A stretch of 64,000 bases of DNA from an uncultured Endomicrobiia bacterium. Lineage in GTDB: Bacteria > Elusimicrobiota > Endomicrobiia > Endomicrobiales > Endomicrobiaceae. The notes beneath the pieces are model-generated. The model was not told where the DNA came from, ran no database searches, and worked only from the letters and a program-made list of their open reading frames with translations. The stretch is taken from contig CALHWY010000024.1 of assembly GCA_938040055.1 (NCBI GenBank), positions 62,001 through 126,000 on the forward strand. Reading direction: 5' to 3'. Position 1 is the stretch's first letter, and every line of letters starts with the position of its first letter. Positions 18,040-30,600 of the stretch are shown here, piece after piece. The position numbers and the translations under genes were made by a program.

Positions 18040-18588
18040 ATGAAAACAAAGCAATTAAATTGCCATTATGATTTAAAAGCGGCAATGTTTCGCGCAAGAA
18101 TCATTGTCGCGGCGGTTTTTTTTGCTATTTTGGTCAATATCGTTAATCTTGGCGCTTTTTATAAAGGGAGCATTGCCGATTTGGGAGCATTGCCTTTACA
18201 GGCTCAGTCATCGGATATCAGCAAAGTGTTTAACGCGCTGAATATTCCCGTTAAAATTGTTGGGAACTTGTTTAACGGTTTTCACAGCGGACAAAAAAAG
18301 CAGGATAAAGAAGCTGCAAATGAGAAATATGCCGTAATCGCCAATCCGGCGAAAAGGCCGGGCATTGAATTTGTTAAAAGGGATCTTTTTTTCCCCGTGA
18401 GCGAATCGAAATCTTTAGTCGTCCCTCCTGTTGATACGAGTCCTGATATTTCTCTATTAAATTTATTTTGTTTGAATGGTTTTATAATGATACTGATGTT
18501 GATTTTAATGCTGATTTCCGTATTGCCCAGAGGAATTTCTTTTAAAAACAATAAAATATATATATTTTCTCGTCCCGTCTTTATATAA
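18040..18588 (+). CDS. Two-helix membrane protein, unknown function
   Basis: A 182-residue protein: membrane helix at about 21-42, an extracytoplasmic Lys/Pro-containing loop of about 95 residues, and a second very hydrophobic helix at about 141-165 (IMILMLILMLISVL), then a short tail. No family recognised. It starts 35 bases after the YD-like gene with a weak ribosome site. Its stop codon lies inside the terminator hairpin that precedes the giant gene. Confidence 0.7.
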   Translation: MKTKQLNCHYDLKAAMFRARIIVAAVFFAILVNIVNLGAFYKGSIADLGALPLQAQSSDISKVFNALNIPVKIVGNLFNGFHSGQKKQDKEAANEKYAVIANPAKRPGIEFVKRDLFFPVSESKSLVVPPVDTSPDISLLNLFCLNGFIMILMLILMLISVLPRGISFKNNKIYIFSRPVFI

Positions 18589-18602
18589 AGACGGGTTTTT
18601 TC
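18574..18602 (+). terminator. Terminator or attenuator immediately before the giant gene
   Basis: A perfect 22-base palindrome (arms CCCGTCTTTAT and its complement, 18574-18595) followed by a T-run to 18601. It overlaps the stop codon of the preceding gene (18586-18588) and ends only about 28 bases before the giant gene's ATG, leaving no room for a separate normal promoter downstream. Confidence 0.85.
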
Positions 18603-18629
18603 TTTCTTAAAGAGAAAATGGAGGTTAAA

Positions 18630-21600
18630 ATGAAAACAATTAAATTTTTGCAAAGGAGAATCCTGCAAGGGATTTTGCGCTCAGCTGTTTTTGTCAGCGA
18701 GTACGGCAGAACTCTCAATGCCGTTAAAACTACAGCCGTGATGGTGGCGGTTTGTTTTCTTTTAACTTCCGTATGCGGGCAGGGGCTTGCGGCTATAGCG
18801 GAGGAATCGCATGCTAATAAACAATTTAATCAGATATTCAGCGATTTTGTTTTGCCTTACTCTTATGGGAAAATAACATCTTCGAATTTTGCGGGAAGCG
18901 AAAGCGTTGTTATAAACATACAGGATCTGCATTCCCATCCCGAAGTGCAAAAAAATATCAGCAACATAATCGACGCTTTCGATAAAAAATTCGGCATTGC
19001 CAAAGTATATCTTGAAGGAGCTTACGGAGAACTGGACACTTCATGGCTTACCGCAATAAAAGATAAAGAAACCGCTATAAAAGTACTGGATTCCATGCTT
19101 AACAGCGGCAGGCTGACCGGAGCCGAATATTATTCCGCAATAAGCGGCCGCACCGATATTATAAGAGGTTTGGAGAATAAAGAAGAATATCTTGAAAATC
19201 TGCAAAGATTCGGAAAAATTCTTGAAGACCAAAACAGAATAAACATAATACTTGCCGGAATTAAAGAAGATTTAAACAGGCTTAAAAAAACATATTATAA
19301 CAGACAGCAAAAAAAACTCGACGAGCTTTCCAGACAGTATCTTAACGGAGAAATAGAGGCAAGAAAATATTTCGCTCTTTTGTATAAGCATACGGACAAG
19401 CTCGGAATCGATGTGTCAAAATATGAAAATACAGACGCATACAAAACCCTTTTGGCTCTTGAAAAAGGACTTGATTATAAAAGGATCTCTCTTGAATTAA
19501 ACGCTTTGGTCTTAAAACTGAAAGAAACTCTGCCTTTTTCGGCTTATAAGATGATTTTAGACAGCACCAATAATTTTGCCGACGCCGATAAACTCTACAT
19601 ATATCTTATAAGGCTTGCAAAAGAATATGATCTGAATCTGGATATCAATTTTTCCAATCTGAATAAATTTTTCGCTTATATAGAGCTGAGCCAGAAGATC
19701 AATCCTCTTGAGCTGATAAAAGAGGAACAAAGGCTTGTAGATGAAATAAATGAAAGATTTTCCGTTAATGAAAGCGAAAGAGACATTGTTTTTTTGGCGG
19801 GCTTTAACAAATACCTGGCCGATTTTCTTTCGAGCAAAATAACTTCTGACGACTATCGGTATTATGAAGAAAATAAAGACGAGTTTGAAAGGCTCTGGAT
19901 TAAATATATTGACAATAAAAAGCTTGATTTGCTCGGCGACTACAGGAAGTTTTCCGAGACATTTTACGCGGTCAATATAGACAGAAACAAATATTTTTTC
20001 GACAATATCGACGGACTTGTTCCTTCCGCAAATGCGGATGTTTATGCGGAAGGCTCTGCCGGAGCCGCAAAAATAATTAACGATTTGGAAAATAAAAAAG
20101 CAAAAACCGTATACGTGATAATAACCGGAGGCTTTCATACCCAGGGCGTTTCCGATTATTTGAAAGAACACGGGATAAGCACCATAGCCATTACCCCAAA
20201 TGTTTCGGACGGCGTGCAGCTTGCGGAAGAAAAATATTATCAGATAGCAAAAGAACAGAGCAAGATCCTTTTTCAGGCTCTTGCCGTGCTGAACACGACT
20301 CAGGCTCCAGACACGCAAAAACTCGAACTTGCTGTGCAGTCTATAGCGGATGCGTTTGACCGTAATTGGAATGATGTGGAGAGAGTTTTGCGCGATATGC
20401 TTAAAGGCGACGCGTATGAAGGCATGAGCGCGTCGATGAATAAAGAAGGGAAAAACATTGTTTTTACTTTTGAAAAGGCGGGAAAACGTAAAGTTACGGT
20501 AACTTATGATACCGAAAACAGGCAGGCGAGCGCATTGCAGTCGGCCGAGCCTCTTGAAATGTCGGTAGGGAGCAGAGGGCCGATTAAAAAAGCTTCGGCG
20601 GCCGCGTTTGCGGCTGCCGGGTTAACGTTTTTTGCTTCATTGTTTTTTGCTGTTCCGGTACTTCCTTTTGTCGCCGTAATTACAATGCTGGCTTCAGGAA
20701 GTTATTTTGCTTTTTCCGAATATGAAATAAAGAACCTGGAACAAATATCGGCAAGCGCGCTTGCCGAAAGCGACATAAGCGACAATGAAGTAACCGTAAG
20801 GGTTCTTGAAAAGCTTAAAGACGCTCTTGCGCATGGGCTGTATATGGAATTTCTTAAGAAAGTCATAAAACCTGCCGACGGGACTGTAAGCCGGAAAGAA
20901 ATAGACAGGCTTGAAAGCCTTATGGCGGCTGCTTCGGAAATAGCGGATTTGGAAAAAGAGATAAAAAGTTTGACGGCAAAAAGAACAGCCGTTCAAAAAA
21001 ATGCCAGCCGCAAAAACGCCAGGAAAGAGAAACAGCGCAAAAACGCGATTTCCGGAATAAACAAAACAATCGTAGCGAAACAGGATGAAGTAAGAGCAAA
21101 AATAGCCGCCATTAATGAAAAATATGGAACCGGATTGAAAGATTATAATGAACTGCAAGATGCTATAGCCGCAACCCTTTCATCGGCGGTGGAAAATAGC
21201 GGAAGCGCAGTGGCGATGCAGTTTGAAGCCGACGGGTTCATACATCTTAATTACAGGCTTTTGGCCGGATTGTTTTTGGATAATAAGACGGGCGGCATCA
21301 AAAATGAGAAATTTCTGGAAGTTGTTGTTAGACATGAACTCAGGCATGCGAAAACGGCGGCAAAAGCCGAAAAGGGAAACCGGTTCGCAAAGTTCATTCA
21401 TTCAAATAAAAATCTTGAGGAAGTATTCGTATCGCTTGGAGACTTTCCCGATTTTATAGCCTCTTTTATAGCGCCGCTGAGAAACTGGTTCGCGTCTTTA
21501 AGAAGTTCCGCTTCCGGATTTTTATCGCAGCGTTTACAGATTTTTGCTCCGCAGACGCTTTCGCCTGAAATTATTGAAGCTTTCAGGGATTATATGGTTT

Positions 21601-24600
21601 CCCTTTACGGAGAAAGCGCCAGAAACAGCGCGCAGACGAATATTCAGATTTTGGCCGCAAAATATATAGCGGCTTTCAAAGACGTGCATCTTGGAACCGG
21701 CGGAGGAAAGACAAATGCCGGACGTCTCGCTTTGGCGCAGATACTGGCGGACACCGGCGGAGATATAAGTTTTACCGGCGGTCTTTATATGACCAAGGAC
21801 TCCCAGATAGTAGGGGATATGGCGGGTTTTGATTCTTTTATAAACAGTCCGGGCATCAATTCCATTCTTGCTGAAAGCGGAGTCGTAAGCGCCGGACAGT
21901 CCGTTAAATTCGGTTATATTCTCACTAATGAAAAAGGCGAAAAAGTATTTTATGTAGTTGAAAACGGAAAAGGCGTTGAAAGAACCGTTAATGCCGCGGG
22001 AAAGAAATATACTTTCGCCGATCTTCAAAATGAATGCGCCGTAGTGGGCGGAGTTATGTCGGATTTCAGCCATCTTTACCAGCAGGGGCGGTTTTCAAAA
22101 GACAAGAGGGCTTTTTTCGGTTTGAACGACGAGGGGCATGAGTCGCTTTCGGACAAAGCGAATTCTCCTAATTCTATAGCGGGCTCGGCAGAAGTTGAAA
22201 ATGCCCGGGAAATGCAAGAGGCTCTGGGTGAAATATTCAGTCTGGCGCTTGATATACGCAAAGCAAATGAAGAGGCCGGATCCGATGACGGAGAGTACAG
22301 AGAATATACGGTTAAACAGCGGCGGGTAATGCTGTCGGACAGATTCGGGTATGAATTCGGCGACTATAAGCCCAAAATGGCGGCAATACAAGAAAAATAT
22401 CCCTTCCTTAACGAAAAGGACATACTCCATTATATTGAATCGTCTTTATCGACTATGTATTCAAATGAATTCGGCAATGATTACAGGGTTGAAAACGGAA
22501 AAATAGTTTTGCTTTCGGCGGGCGTTCCGCAGTACGGGCAAACCAGAAAAGACTGGGGGCATTTTCTCCTTGAAAAGTGGGCTGAGCAGCAGGGACATGC
22601 GGACTTTAAAGGCGAATATACGCTTGAAACAAAAACATTGAGCCAGCAGACGAACGCCGTGTTCATACACAGAATTTTCGGCGGAAAATACGCGGCTTAT
22701 TCCGGCTCTCTTATGGATATCTCAAAAAAAGTAAAACGCCTTTACGCGAGAAAAGTGAAATATATAAGCTCTACCGAAGTTTCCCGGCAGATTGACAAAG
22801 AAAACCAATGGGCTGAAACGGAAGATGAAAAATTCAGAATAATAGCGCGGAGAATAGCCGATGCGCTAAAAGACGGGCATTCTTCAGTGCCTGTGAGGGT
22901 AGAATCTCCCGGACAGGCTTTGAAAATACAGAATCTGCTTGAAAAAGAATACGGAATTTCCCGCGAAGACGTTTTTATATTTGCTACCGAAGGAACGATG
23001 CCTGAAGAAAAAATAAGGGAAAGAGCCGCAAAAGGATACGCGGACCCGCGGCAAAAAAGAGTCTGGGAAAGCGGAAATATTGCGGATATATGGAATTATG
23101 ACAGAGACGGGCTGATCGACGTTTTAAAATCCCATTTGCAAATGCCCGCAAGAGTAGCTTTGGTAACCAGTGCCGCTGCAACCGGGGTAGACTTAAGGAC
23201 CAATCTCAAAAACGGTGTTGATGTTTTCAAATCTTTTGATACAGTTACAGGCAGTTATATTACGCAACAGCAGTATCGCGGCAGAGTAGGCAGAGGCGGC
23301 GATAAAGCGGAATATGCCAGAGTTTATTCTCTTGAGTCTCTTGAAGCTTTCAGAAATATCGATACAGCAAGTTCCGAACTGATAGATAAGATAATAGAAT
23401 CCGTGCGCAAGGGAGATATTAAAAAAGCGGACAGACTCTACAAAAAATTGCAGGATATGATATATGACGAAGAGATTGCCCAAAGCGAGCGGGTAAAAAG
23501 ACAGGGGGACATGCTTGACAGAGCCGCGCTTGAATTCGAGGCTTTAAAAGACGCGTATACGAAAACCGATGAGAACGGCGAGATAACAGGATGGCACCGG
23601 CTTGTTTTCGGAAAGAAAGATCTGAATTATGAAGAGATAGGAAAAGCGGGTTATCCTCATATAACCGGCAAAGAAGAGCTTGAAAGGCGCGGCAAATGGC
23701 TTGCCGAACAGTTTAGAAAACAGGCTTTGCGCAATATAGAAAACGCTTATTCCGATTTTTTAAGAGCCGTTGAAATATCCGGCAGTAGGTCTGCTAGCAC
23801 TGTGGGAGACACCTTTGAAGGTTTCTTGCAGCAAATCGCGGAAACCGATCCCGAATCGGAAAATATAGACAGATTCGACTCGGCCTTATCCGATTTTTTT
23901 AATTCCGTCCAAAGAAAAACAATGCTTTCAACTCTTATAAACGTTCCTGCGGACGCTGAAAAAGGCATTGGGAATTATAAGATAACTTCGGCTGTTTTCG
24001 GGCGGCTTGAAGGGGATATATATAATCCTTTTCCTGAGCTGTTAAAAAATATTGTAGGAAAACCCATAGGCGCGGTATTGAAAATATTCGACGCTTACGC
24101 TCCTGTTATAGTCAGATCCGTTGCCGCTGTGCTTGCGTCGTCGGTCTTGCTTGCTTCCCAGCTTTCGGCTTTGGGAATAAATATCGCCGCGGTAAGTTCT
24201 TTTTTTGCAAGCATGCCGCTTCTGGGTTCATTTGTCAGCGTTATAAGCGCGCTTGCCGCGCCCCAGCTTATTCTTATCGCCGCGGCCGGTTTTCTTATTA
24301 CGCTTCTTTTAAAGAATCTTTTTATAGACAGAATCGCAAAATATGATCAGGAAAGCGGCAGAAAAACAGCCGTGGCTGAGTTTAAAGCCGATCCGACCGT
24401 AAAAAATTTCTCTAAAGCCGCCTTTGCCGTATTTAATAAAGTTTTAACGGCTGTAGCAAGCACATCGGTTTACGGCGCGGTCGGAATATTGTTTATAGGC
24501 TTTTTCGTTCCTTCCGTTCTTCCTTTAGCGGTAATTTTTGCCGCGATAGGAGTTCTTTCCGGAGCTTTGGCGGCATTAATCAATATCAATAAACTCGCAA

Positions 24601-27600
24601 TTATGTCCAAAGCCGTGCCCGATAAATCAAGCTCGGTATCCGCCAATATCATCACGGGCATAGGAATCGGCGCCGTTTTATTCGGAGTCGCGCTCGGGCT
24701 TATTCCCGTTCTTCCGGCTTTGATATTTGCGGGACTTCTGTCGGCCATACAGTATGCTGGAAAAACGGACTATCTCAATTTCAAGAAATCCGCCGCAACG
24801 GTCGCCGCCGGATTGGCGGTTGTGGCGATTCCAGGAATACTTTTTGCTTTAGGAATTGTGTCTGCGACCGTCGCCATACCCGCCGCTGTCATAGGGGTTA
24901 TGGGGCTTATGCTCGTCATGGCGGTAAGCGGAGCTTTTATAAGAGCGAAAAACAATAAATACATTGATGAGCCGGTTGAAGAACTTAAACGTCACGGAAA
25001 AATATCCAAAGCTAAAGAATCCGGGCTTAGAATCGCTTTTACATGGATGTTGAAAAATATGTCCGTGCTGCTTAAGCCTAGCATAGTAAAAATTTCAGCG
25101 TTAGGCATAGTTTTAAGCGCCGTTACGGCTGCTCTTGCCGTAAGTCCTTTTTTCTGGTTCGGGACGCTGCTGCTGGTTCCAGTAATTGCGTATAAGCCTT
25201 TTGATGTTTTCTCCGATAAGGCAAGACAGAATAGAAGAAGCGCCATAATCGGCGAAAAGACATGGAATAATATTGAAGAAAACGCAAAAAAAGAGAAAGG
25301 AGCGAAAGGCGCGCAGTTCGAAATTCAAAAGAAAAAAGACAGAAAAGCCGGAATGATAAAGACGGATGGCAGGTTTTACGGATTGAACCGTTCATTAAGA
25401 CGGATGGTCAGTTCAAGAACTTTTAAAGTCGCCTCCCAAGCCGCAGTAGCCGCTTCGGCGGCGGTTGTCGTTATGGGGGCGACCGCGAACGTTGCATATG
25501 CGCAGGAAGGCGATACCGCCGCTGTTGAGGAAACTTCTCAGGATACCGAGGCTCCGGACAGTTCGGCTGTTGAAACTGCTTCCGACGAACAGATAAATGC
25601 CATGGATGGAGAAAGTCCCGTAACGGAAAGTCCTGCTTCGGAAACAATTCCGGAGCAAGAGCAATCCGAAACCGCCGTAATGGAATCGGAAGAGACTCCC
25701 GCGCAGCAAACGCCTTCGCCGGAAACCGAAATGCCTGCCTCGGAGGCTCCTGCAACGGAACAGACAACAGATGAAACTCCCGGCGCCGCTGACGCGCCTG
25801 CCGCGGATGAAGAAACGCCCGTTCAAACTCCGGAACCCGCTTCTCCGCAGCAGACTCAGGAAACCCCTGTGCAGCCGTCGGAAGAAACACCGCCGCTCCA
25901 GCAGCCGGAAACTCCTGCAGAACAGACACAGCAGCCGGAAGTATCCGGAGAACAAACGCAAGAAAACCAGACCGTACAGAATATAATTGACAAATATAAT
26001 TTGTCCGCTTCCGGAACTACTATTACCATCCCTTCGGATTCGGCAATAACCGAAGAGGAAAAAGCTGTTTTGACGCAGGCCGGATATAGTTTTGAACAGC
26101 AAAAAGCTCCGGAAGTTCAACAGCCTGCGGCGCAGCAAACGGAAGAAGACGCGCGTCTTGATCAATTGAGAGAGGATTTGAAAACGGAACTTGAGAAACT
26201 TGGGATAGATGCCGGCGGAGTTAATCTTGATTACATCATTTTCCCTGCCGGAGCCGATAATTCGCATTTGTCCGCGGCGGAGCTTGCCGCTGAATATAAA
26301 TTCAGACAGGATGTGAAGGCCGAGCTTGAAAAACTCGGGATAAACACAAATGGGTTGAATCTTGACGGGCTTATTTACCCCGACGGACAAAGAACAAATC
26401 TTTCCGCCGAACAAGTCGCCTTGAATTATAAGAAATATCTGTCAGGACAAACTTCAGCGGCTGAAGAAGATTCACAATCGTCTTATTCCGGCAGCGATGC
26501 GGCGCAATCTTACAATCAGAATACATACGGTACTCCCGTCCGTGCCGGCGATGCGGCGCAAAATGATCCCAATCTTTGGGATTTAACAAGAAAGCTTCAG
26601 GCGGCAGGATATAATTTTGACGGGCCCTTAATCGATGAAAACGCTCCTCTTGATGATAATAATCAGTATCCTCTGTATTATACCGTTGAAAAATACGGGC
26701 TCGGCATTAGAGTGTATCCTTATAATAAATGGGGCTCTTATGTCTTTGATATAGACGATTTGAATTATACATTTGACAGTTATAAAGCTCTTATTGATGA
26801 CGGGTATCAAGTAATCTATCATTCCGATTCTTTTTCCGTAACCGATAAAAACGGTTTAACGATAGATATATATCTTTTCGACTCTGCCGGAAACCGGACT
26901 TTTGATATATCGAAAGTCAATAATATATTCAAATCTTATAATGAATTAGTCGGCGCTTTCGGTAAAGAAAATGTTGCACCTAAGGTTGACTCCGACGGAA
27001 ATTTTTACTTTGAAATCACATATGCTGACGGCAAAATTCATAAAGAGTATATTTTCGACGAAGACGGTAAATACGCATTTGATATAGACTCCGTTAAGAT
27101 TATAGTCGAGGCTTTGCGTAAAGGTAAAGACGGGGCTTATATTCCCGTAAACGGAGATTCGCTTTTGGACAGCGCCATAGCCGCTAAAAATGATGCGGTA
27201 GCGGCTCTTGCCGAGCAGGCGCAAAGCGATCAAACAGGGACGGCGGAAGATACAAGACCGTGGTACCGGAAATTTTTCGATTGGCTGCTTGGCAAAGTCG
27301 GAATTATTACCGCTTCGGCCGAAGAAGCCAAAAAGAAAGAAATAGCCGCTGCGGAAGCCGCTAATAATGAGGCTGCGGTAATGGCCGTTTTGAAATCCGT
27401 GGAAAAATCCGAAGATATAACCGACGATGAAGGCAATATCACGGGAAGGGAAGCAGTGACCGTAACCGGAGTAAGAAAAATCGTCGAAGAAGACGGGACG
27501 GTAAAATTCGTCTATGTGTATCAAAAAGAGTATTTCAGCAATAAAAACGGAACTATGGAATCCGTGGGGACGGAACATTTTGTCGAGTATGACGGAACCG

Positions 27601-30600
27601 TTTACAGGGTATGGTTTAACGACGAAACCCGGAACATGCTTGATGAGGCAAAATCCGGTTACGGCGCTTTTGCCAGTTCGATGCTTTATATAAACGAAGA
27701 CACAAACGGCGAAGGCGTTTATTTCGCGTCGGCATTTTCCATTGAAGAACTTGAGAACGATCCGAACTTTATAACAAGATGGGACGGAAGTACATTGGAG
27801 ACTTTGTATAGAAACAATGACGGCACCGAGATACATTTGCAGCAAATATACGGCGATTATTACAGTAAAAGAAATAAAGAAATAAACGAAATGCTTTCTT
27901 CTTTGGAATCAGGAGAGGTATCGTCGATAGATGTTTCAAGAACACGCGTTTTCTTAGGAAATACATTCGAATATGTAACCGCAACGGGTACGGAAACATT
28001 TGATATGAGCAATAAAGCTGACAGGGAAAAAGCTTCCGAACTGTTACAGGATGCGAATATTATTTTTGATGAGACGACAGGGAAATATTTTGATAATAAT
28101 TCAGTATCTGTAAGCGAAGACGGCCGCAGAGTCGTCGTGACAGATACGGAAGACGGTTCGGGTTATGTTTTTGACGGGCAAAATACGGGACAAAAAGACG
28201 ATGAAGGGGCTGCCGTTTACAGAACCGGACAGGTACTTTCGTACTATCGGTCAATAGACTATGACGATTTGTCTTCCGAAGATAATCTCGGCCGGACAAA
28301 CAAAGGCAATCTTGATACATTGTTTGAACTTGTACAAAAAGAAAGCGGTTTTTCTTTCCCTTATAAACCTGAAGATTTACATTGGACGCGAACCGAGACT
28401 TACGATGCCAACGGTAATGTTTTATACACTACTTGGCAGGCATATTCCGAGGCTTCCGGAAGAGAACCGGTTGTTGAAATCGACAAGGACGGTTTCGTCG
28501 ATTTCAGCGGAAGTTATGACGGAATAGATATAGGTTTAAGATATGATACTCATTCGGTTGCGGACGGACAAAAACCGCTCAACCTCGTTGTTCCTGCTGC
28601 GGGGGTCGGTACTCTTGTGATAAATTATTATGACGGCTCTGTGTTTGTCGAAGACAGGGCGGGAGAAGGTTATCTTAGAAGCAAATATCATATAACCGTA
28701 CAAGACGCCACCAATATTATTACAAACAAAGGCGGAACTTTCCCCGATACGGGCGGAGATTGGCGCGCGACAATGGATTCTTATATGTCAGATTGGAAAA
28801 GGATAAGCCAAAGCGACGATATAAATTCTATGATCGGCAATGTTAACGCCCTGGGTAACGGCGACATTTTTGAAGTGACAAGAAGAGAAGATTATTCATA
28901 TGAAGATACTTTAATAGATGGAGACGCAGCTCCCGAAGTACAAGGGTTTTACAGCGGAAGCGCTCTTGCTTTTTACGGTATTCCTTCGGGAACAATAACT
29001 TATAGGGTTGACGGGAACGGCAATCCCATAGGAGAAGCGATAAGCGAGAGTGTTTTTAAAGGTATTGATTGGAACGAGGAAAGAATATACAGCAATGAGA
29101 AAATACATTTGAACGGAAAATCCGACTCGGGCATTGAATCGGAATTCAGAGAAATAGACAAGCAAAGCGATTTTAACGGAAATGTTTTACAGCAATTTGA
29201 TATAGAGGAGGGTAAATATGTTTCCGGGATTATCGTGCCGGAATATAACAGACACGGTATAGGAGTTAAATCATATACGGTTGTTTTTGATAATGGAAAA
29301 TGCTATGTCGTAAGCAGTTCTGAATTTAACAGCAGAGTTTCCGCAAATGCCATAGTTTACGACGATAATGTAAATACGATAATGTTTGCCCATGAAAGAA
29401 CGCAGGTGGAAGACGTAAATCCTCTCGCGGTTAATGCCGAAACCCTCAATCGCGGCGTGACGGGCATTTCTTCGCTGAATATATTTAATATTCAGTCCGA
29501 CCTTATCGATTCCGACGGAAATTTAATAGACAATAGCCGCTCGAATAAAATATATACCGAAAAATCGTATTTGTTCAATAATGCGGAGGGACGTAACGTT
29601 ATCACTCTTTCAAACCTTCTTCTCGGCAGCGACGGAGAGATAGTCAAACCTACCTCTTCCAATGCTTCGGAGCTTGAAAGAACTTTCGGGACTCCCGCAA
29701 TAATTTCTTACGGCAGATATTCCGGATATTCCGAAGATTCCGCAACGGCTTCGGTCATAGACGAGCAAAGACAAATGATGCTCGGACATCCTTCCACCGT
29801 TGTTTCATATGCTTATGCAGGTACTCTTGACTTTGAGGCGTATGGCGCGCAAGACTCCGACGGCAATCTTGTAGAAGACCCTAAAGAAGCTTTTGTCGGC
29901 AGTAATTTTATAACGAGAATGAATAATCTCAGGGTTGTTACTCTTGATGACGGAACAAATGCTTTGGTATATACCTCATATGCAAATCCGGACTTTAAAT
30001 CCGATAATTTCTGGTCCGGAGTCGCGTTGAGATTGAATATTGACGGTTATTCTATCGGCAATGAGCAGAAAGACGCTGTAGCAAAATATTATTCTCAAAT
30101 GGACGGACTTAATGTCGTATGCTTTAAGAGCGACGGGACGAAATATTTTGAGGTATATGATTATGCTTTGGGCGACTCGCCGCTTGGAACTTTTTCGGAT
30201 CAATCTTATGAAGTCAACATATTAAACAGAAGAGGCGTGGCAAGATACGGCTTCCTTATAAACGGAGAAGATACGGGCTTCAGCTCTGACAATGATAAGG
30301 GTTGGTGGTATTCATTTATAGGCAATGTTCAGGATATCGAATCTGAAATATCCGATTTGGAAAGAGCCGAAAGAAAAACATTGGCGGAATTGGCGTCGGA
30401 TTATGATACTCAGGAAAGAATTCCGTATAACGATAAGTTAAAAATAACAAAAATATTCGCTTATGTGGACACTTCCGCAAAAAACGGTTTTGCAGTCAAT
30501 AATGTTTATTATGAGCCTTCTCATTTCAATACCGGAGTTGCCCCTATATATCTGAAATATACATATCGTTACGGAAAAACCGGAGTGTTGGAAAGTAAAG

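Noticed and set aside
19557..20318. 253-codon minus-strand frame opposite the first module of giant protein 1
   Set aside because: Shadow of the coding strand, rich in Phe, Ile, Tyr and Cys with no motif; the plus-strand module is conserved in giant protein 2.
25413..26414. 333-codon frame on the minus strand opposite the linker of giant protein 1
   Set aside because: Its Arg/Leu/Phe-rich product is the antisense of the Pro/Glu/Thr/Gln linker; no start signal, and the plus strand is clearly coding.
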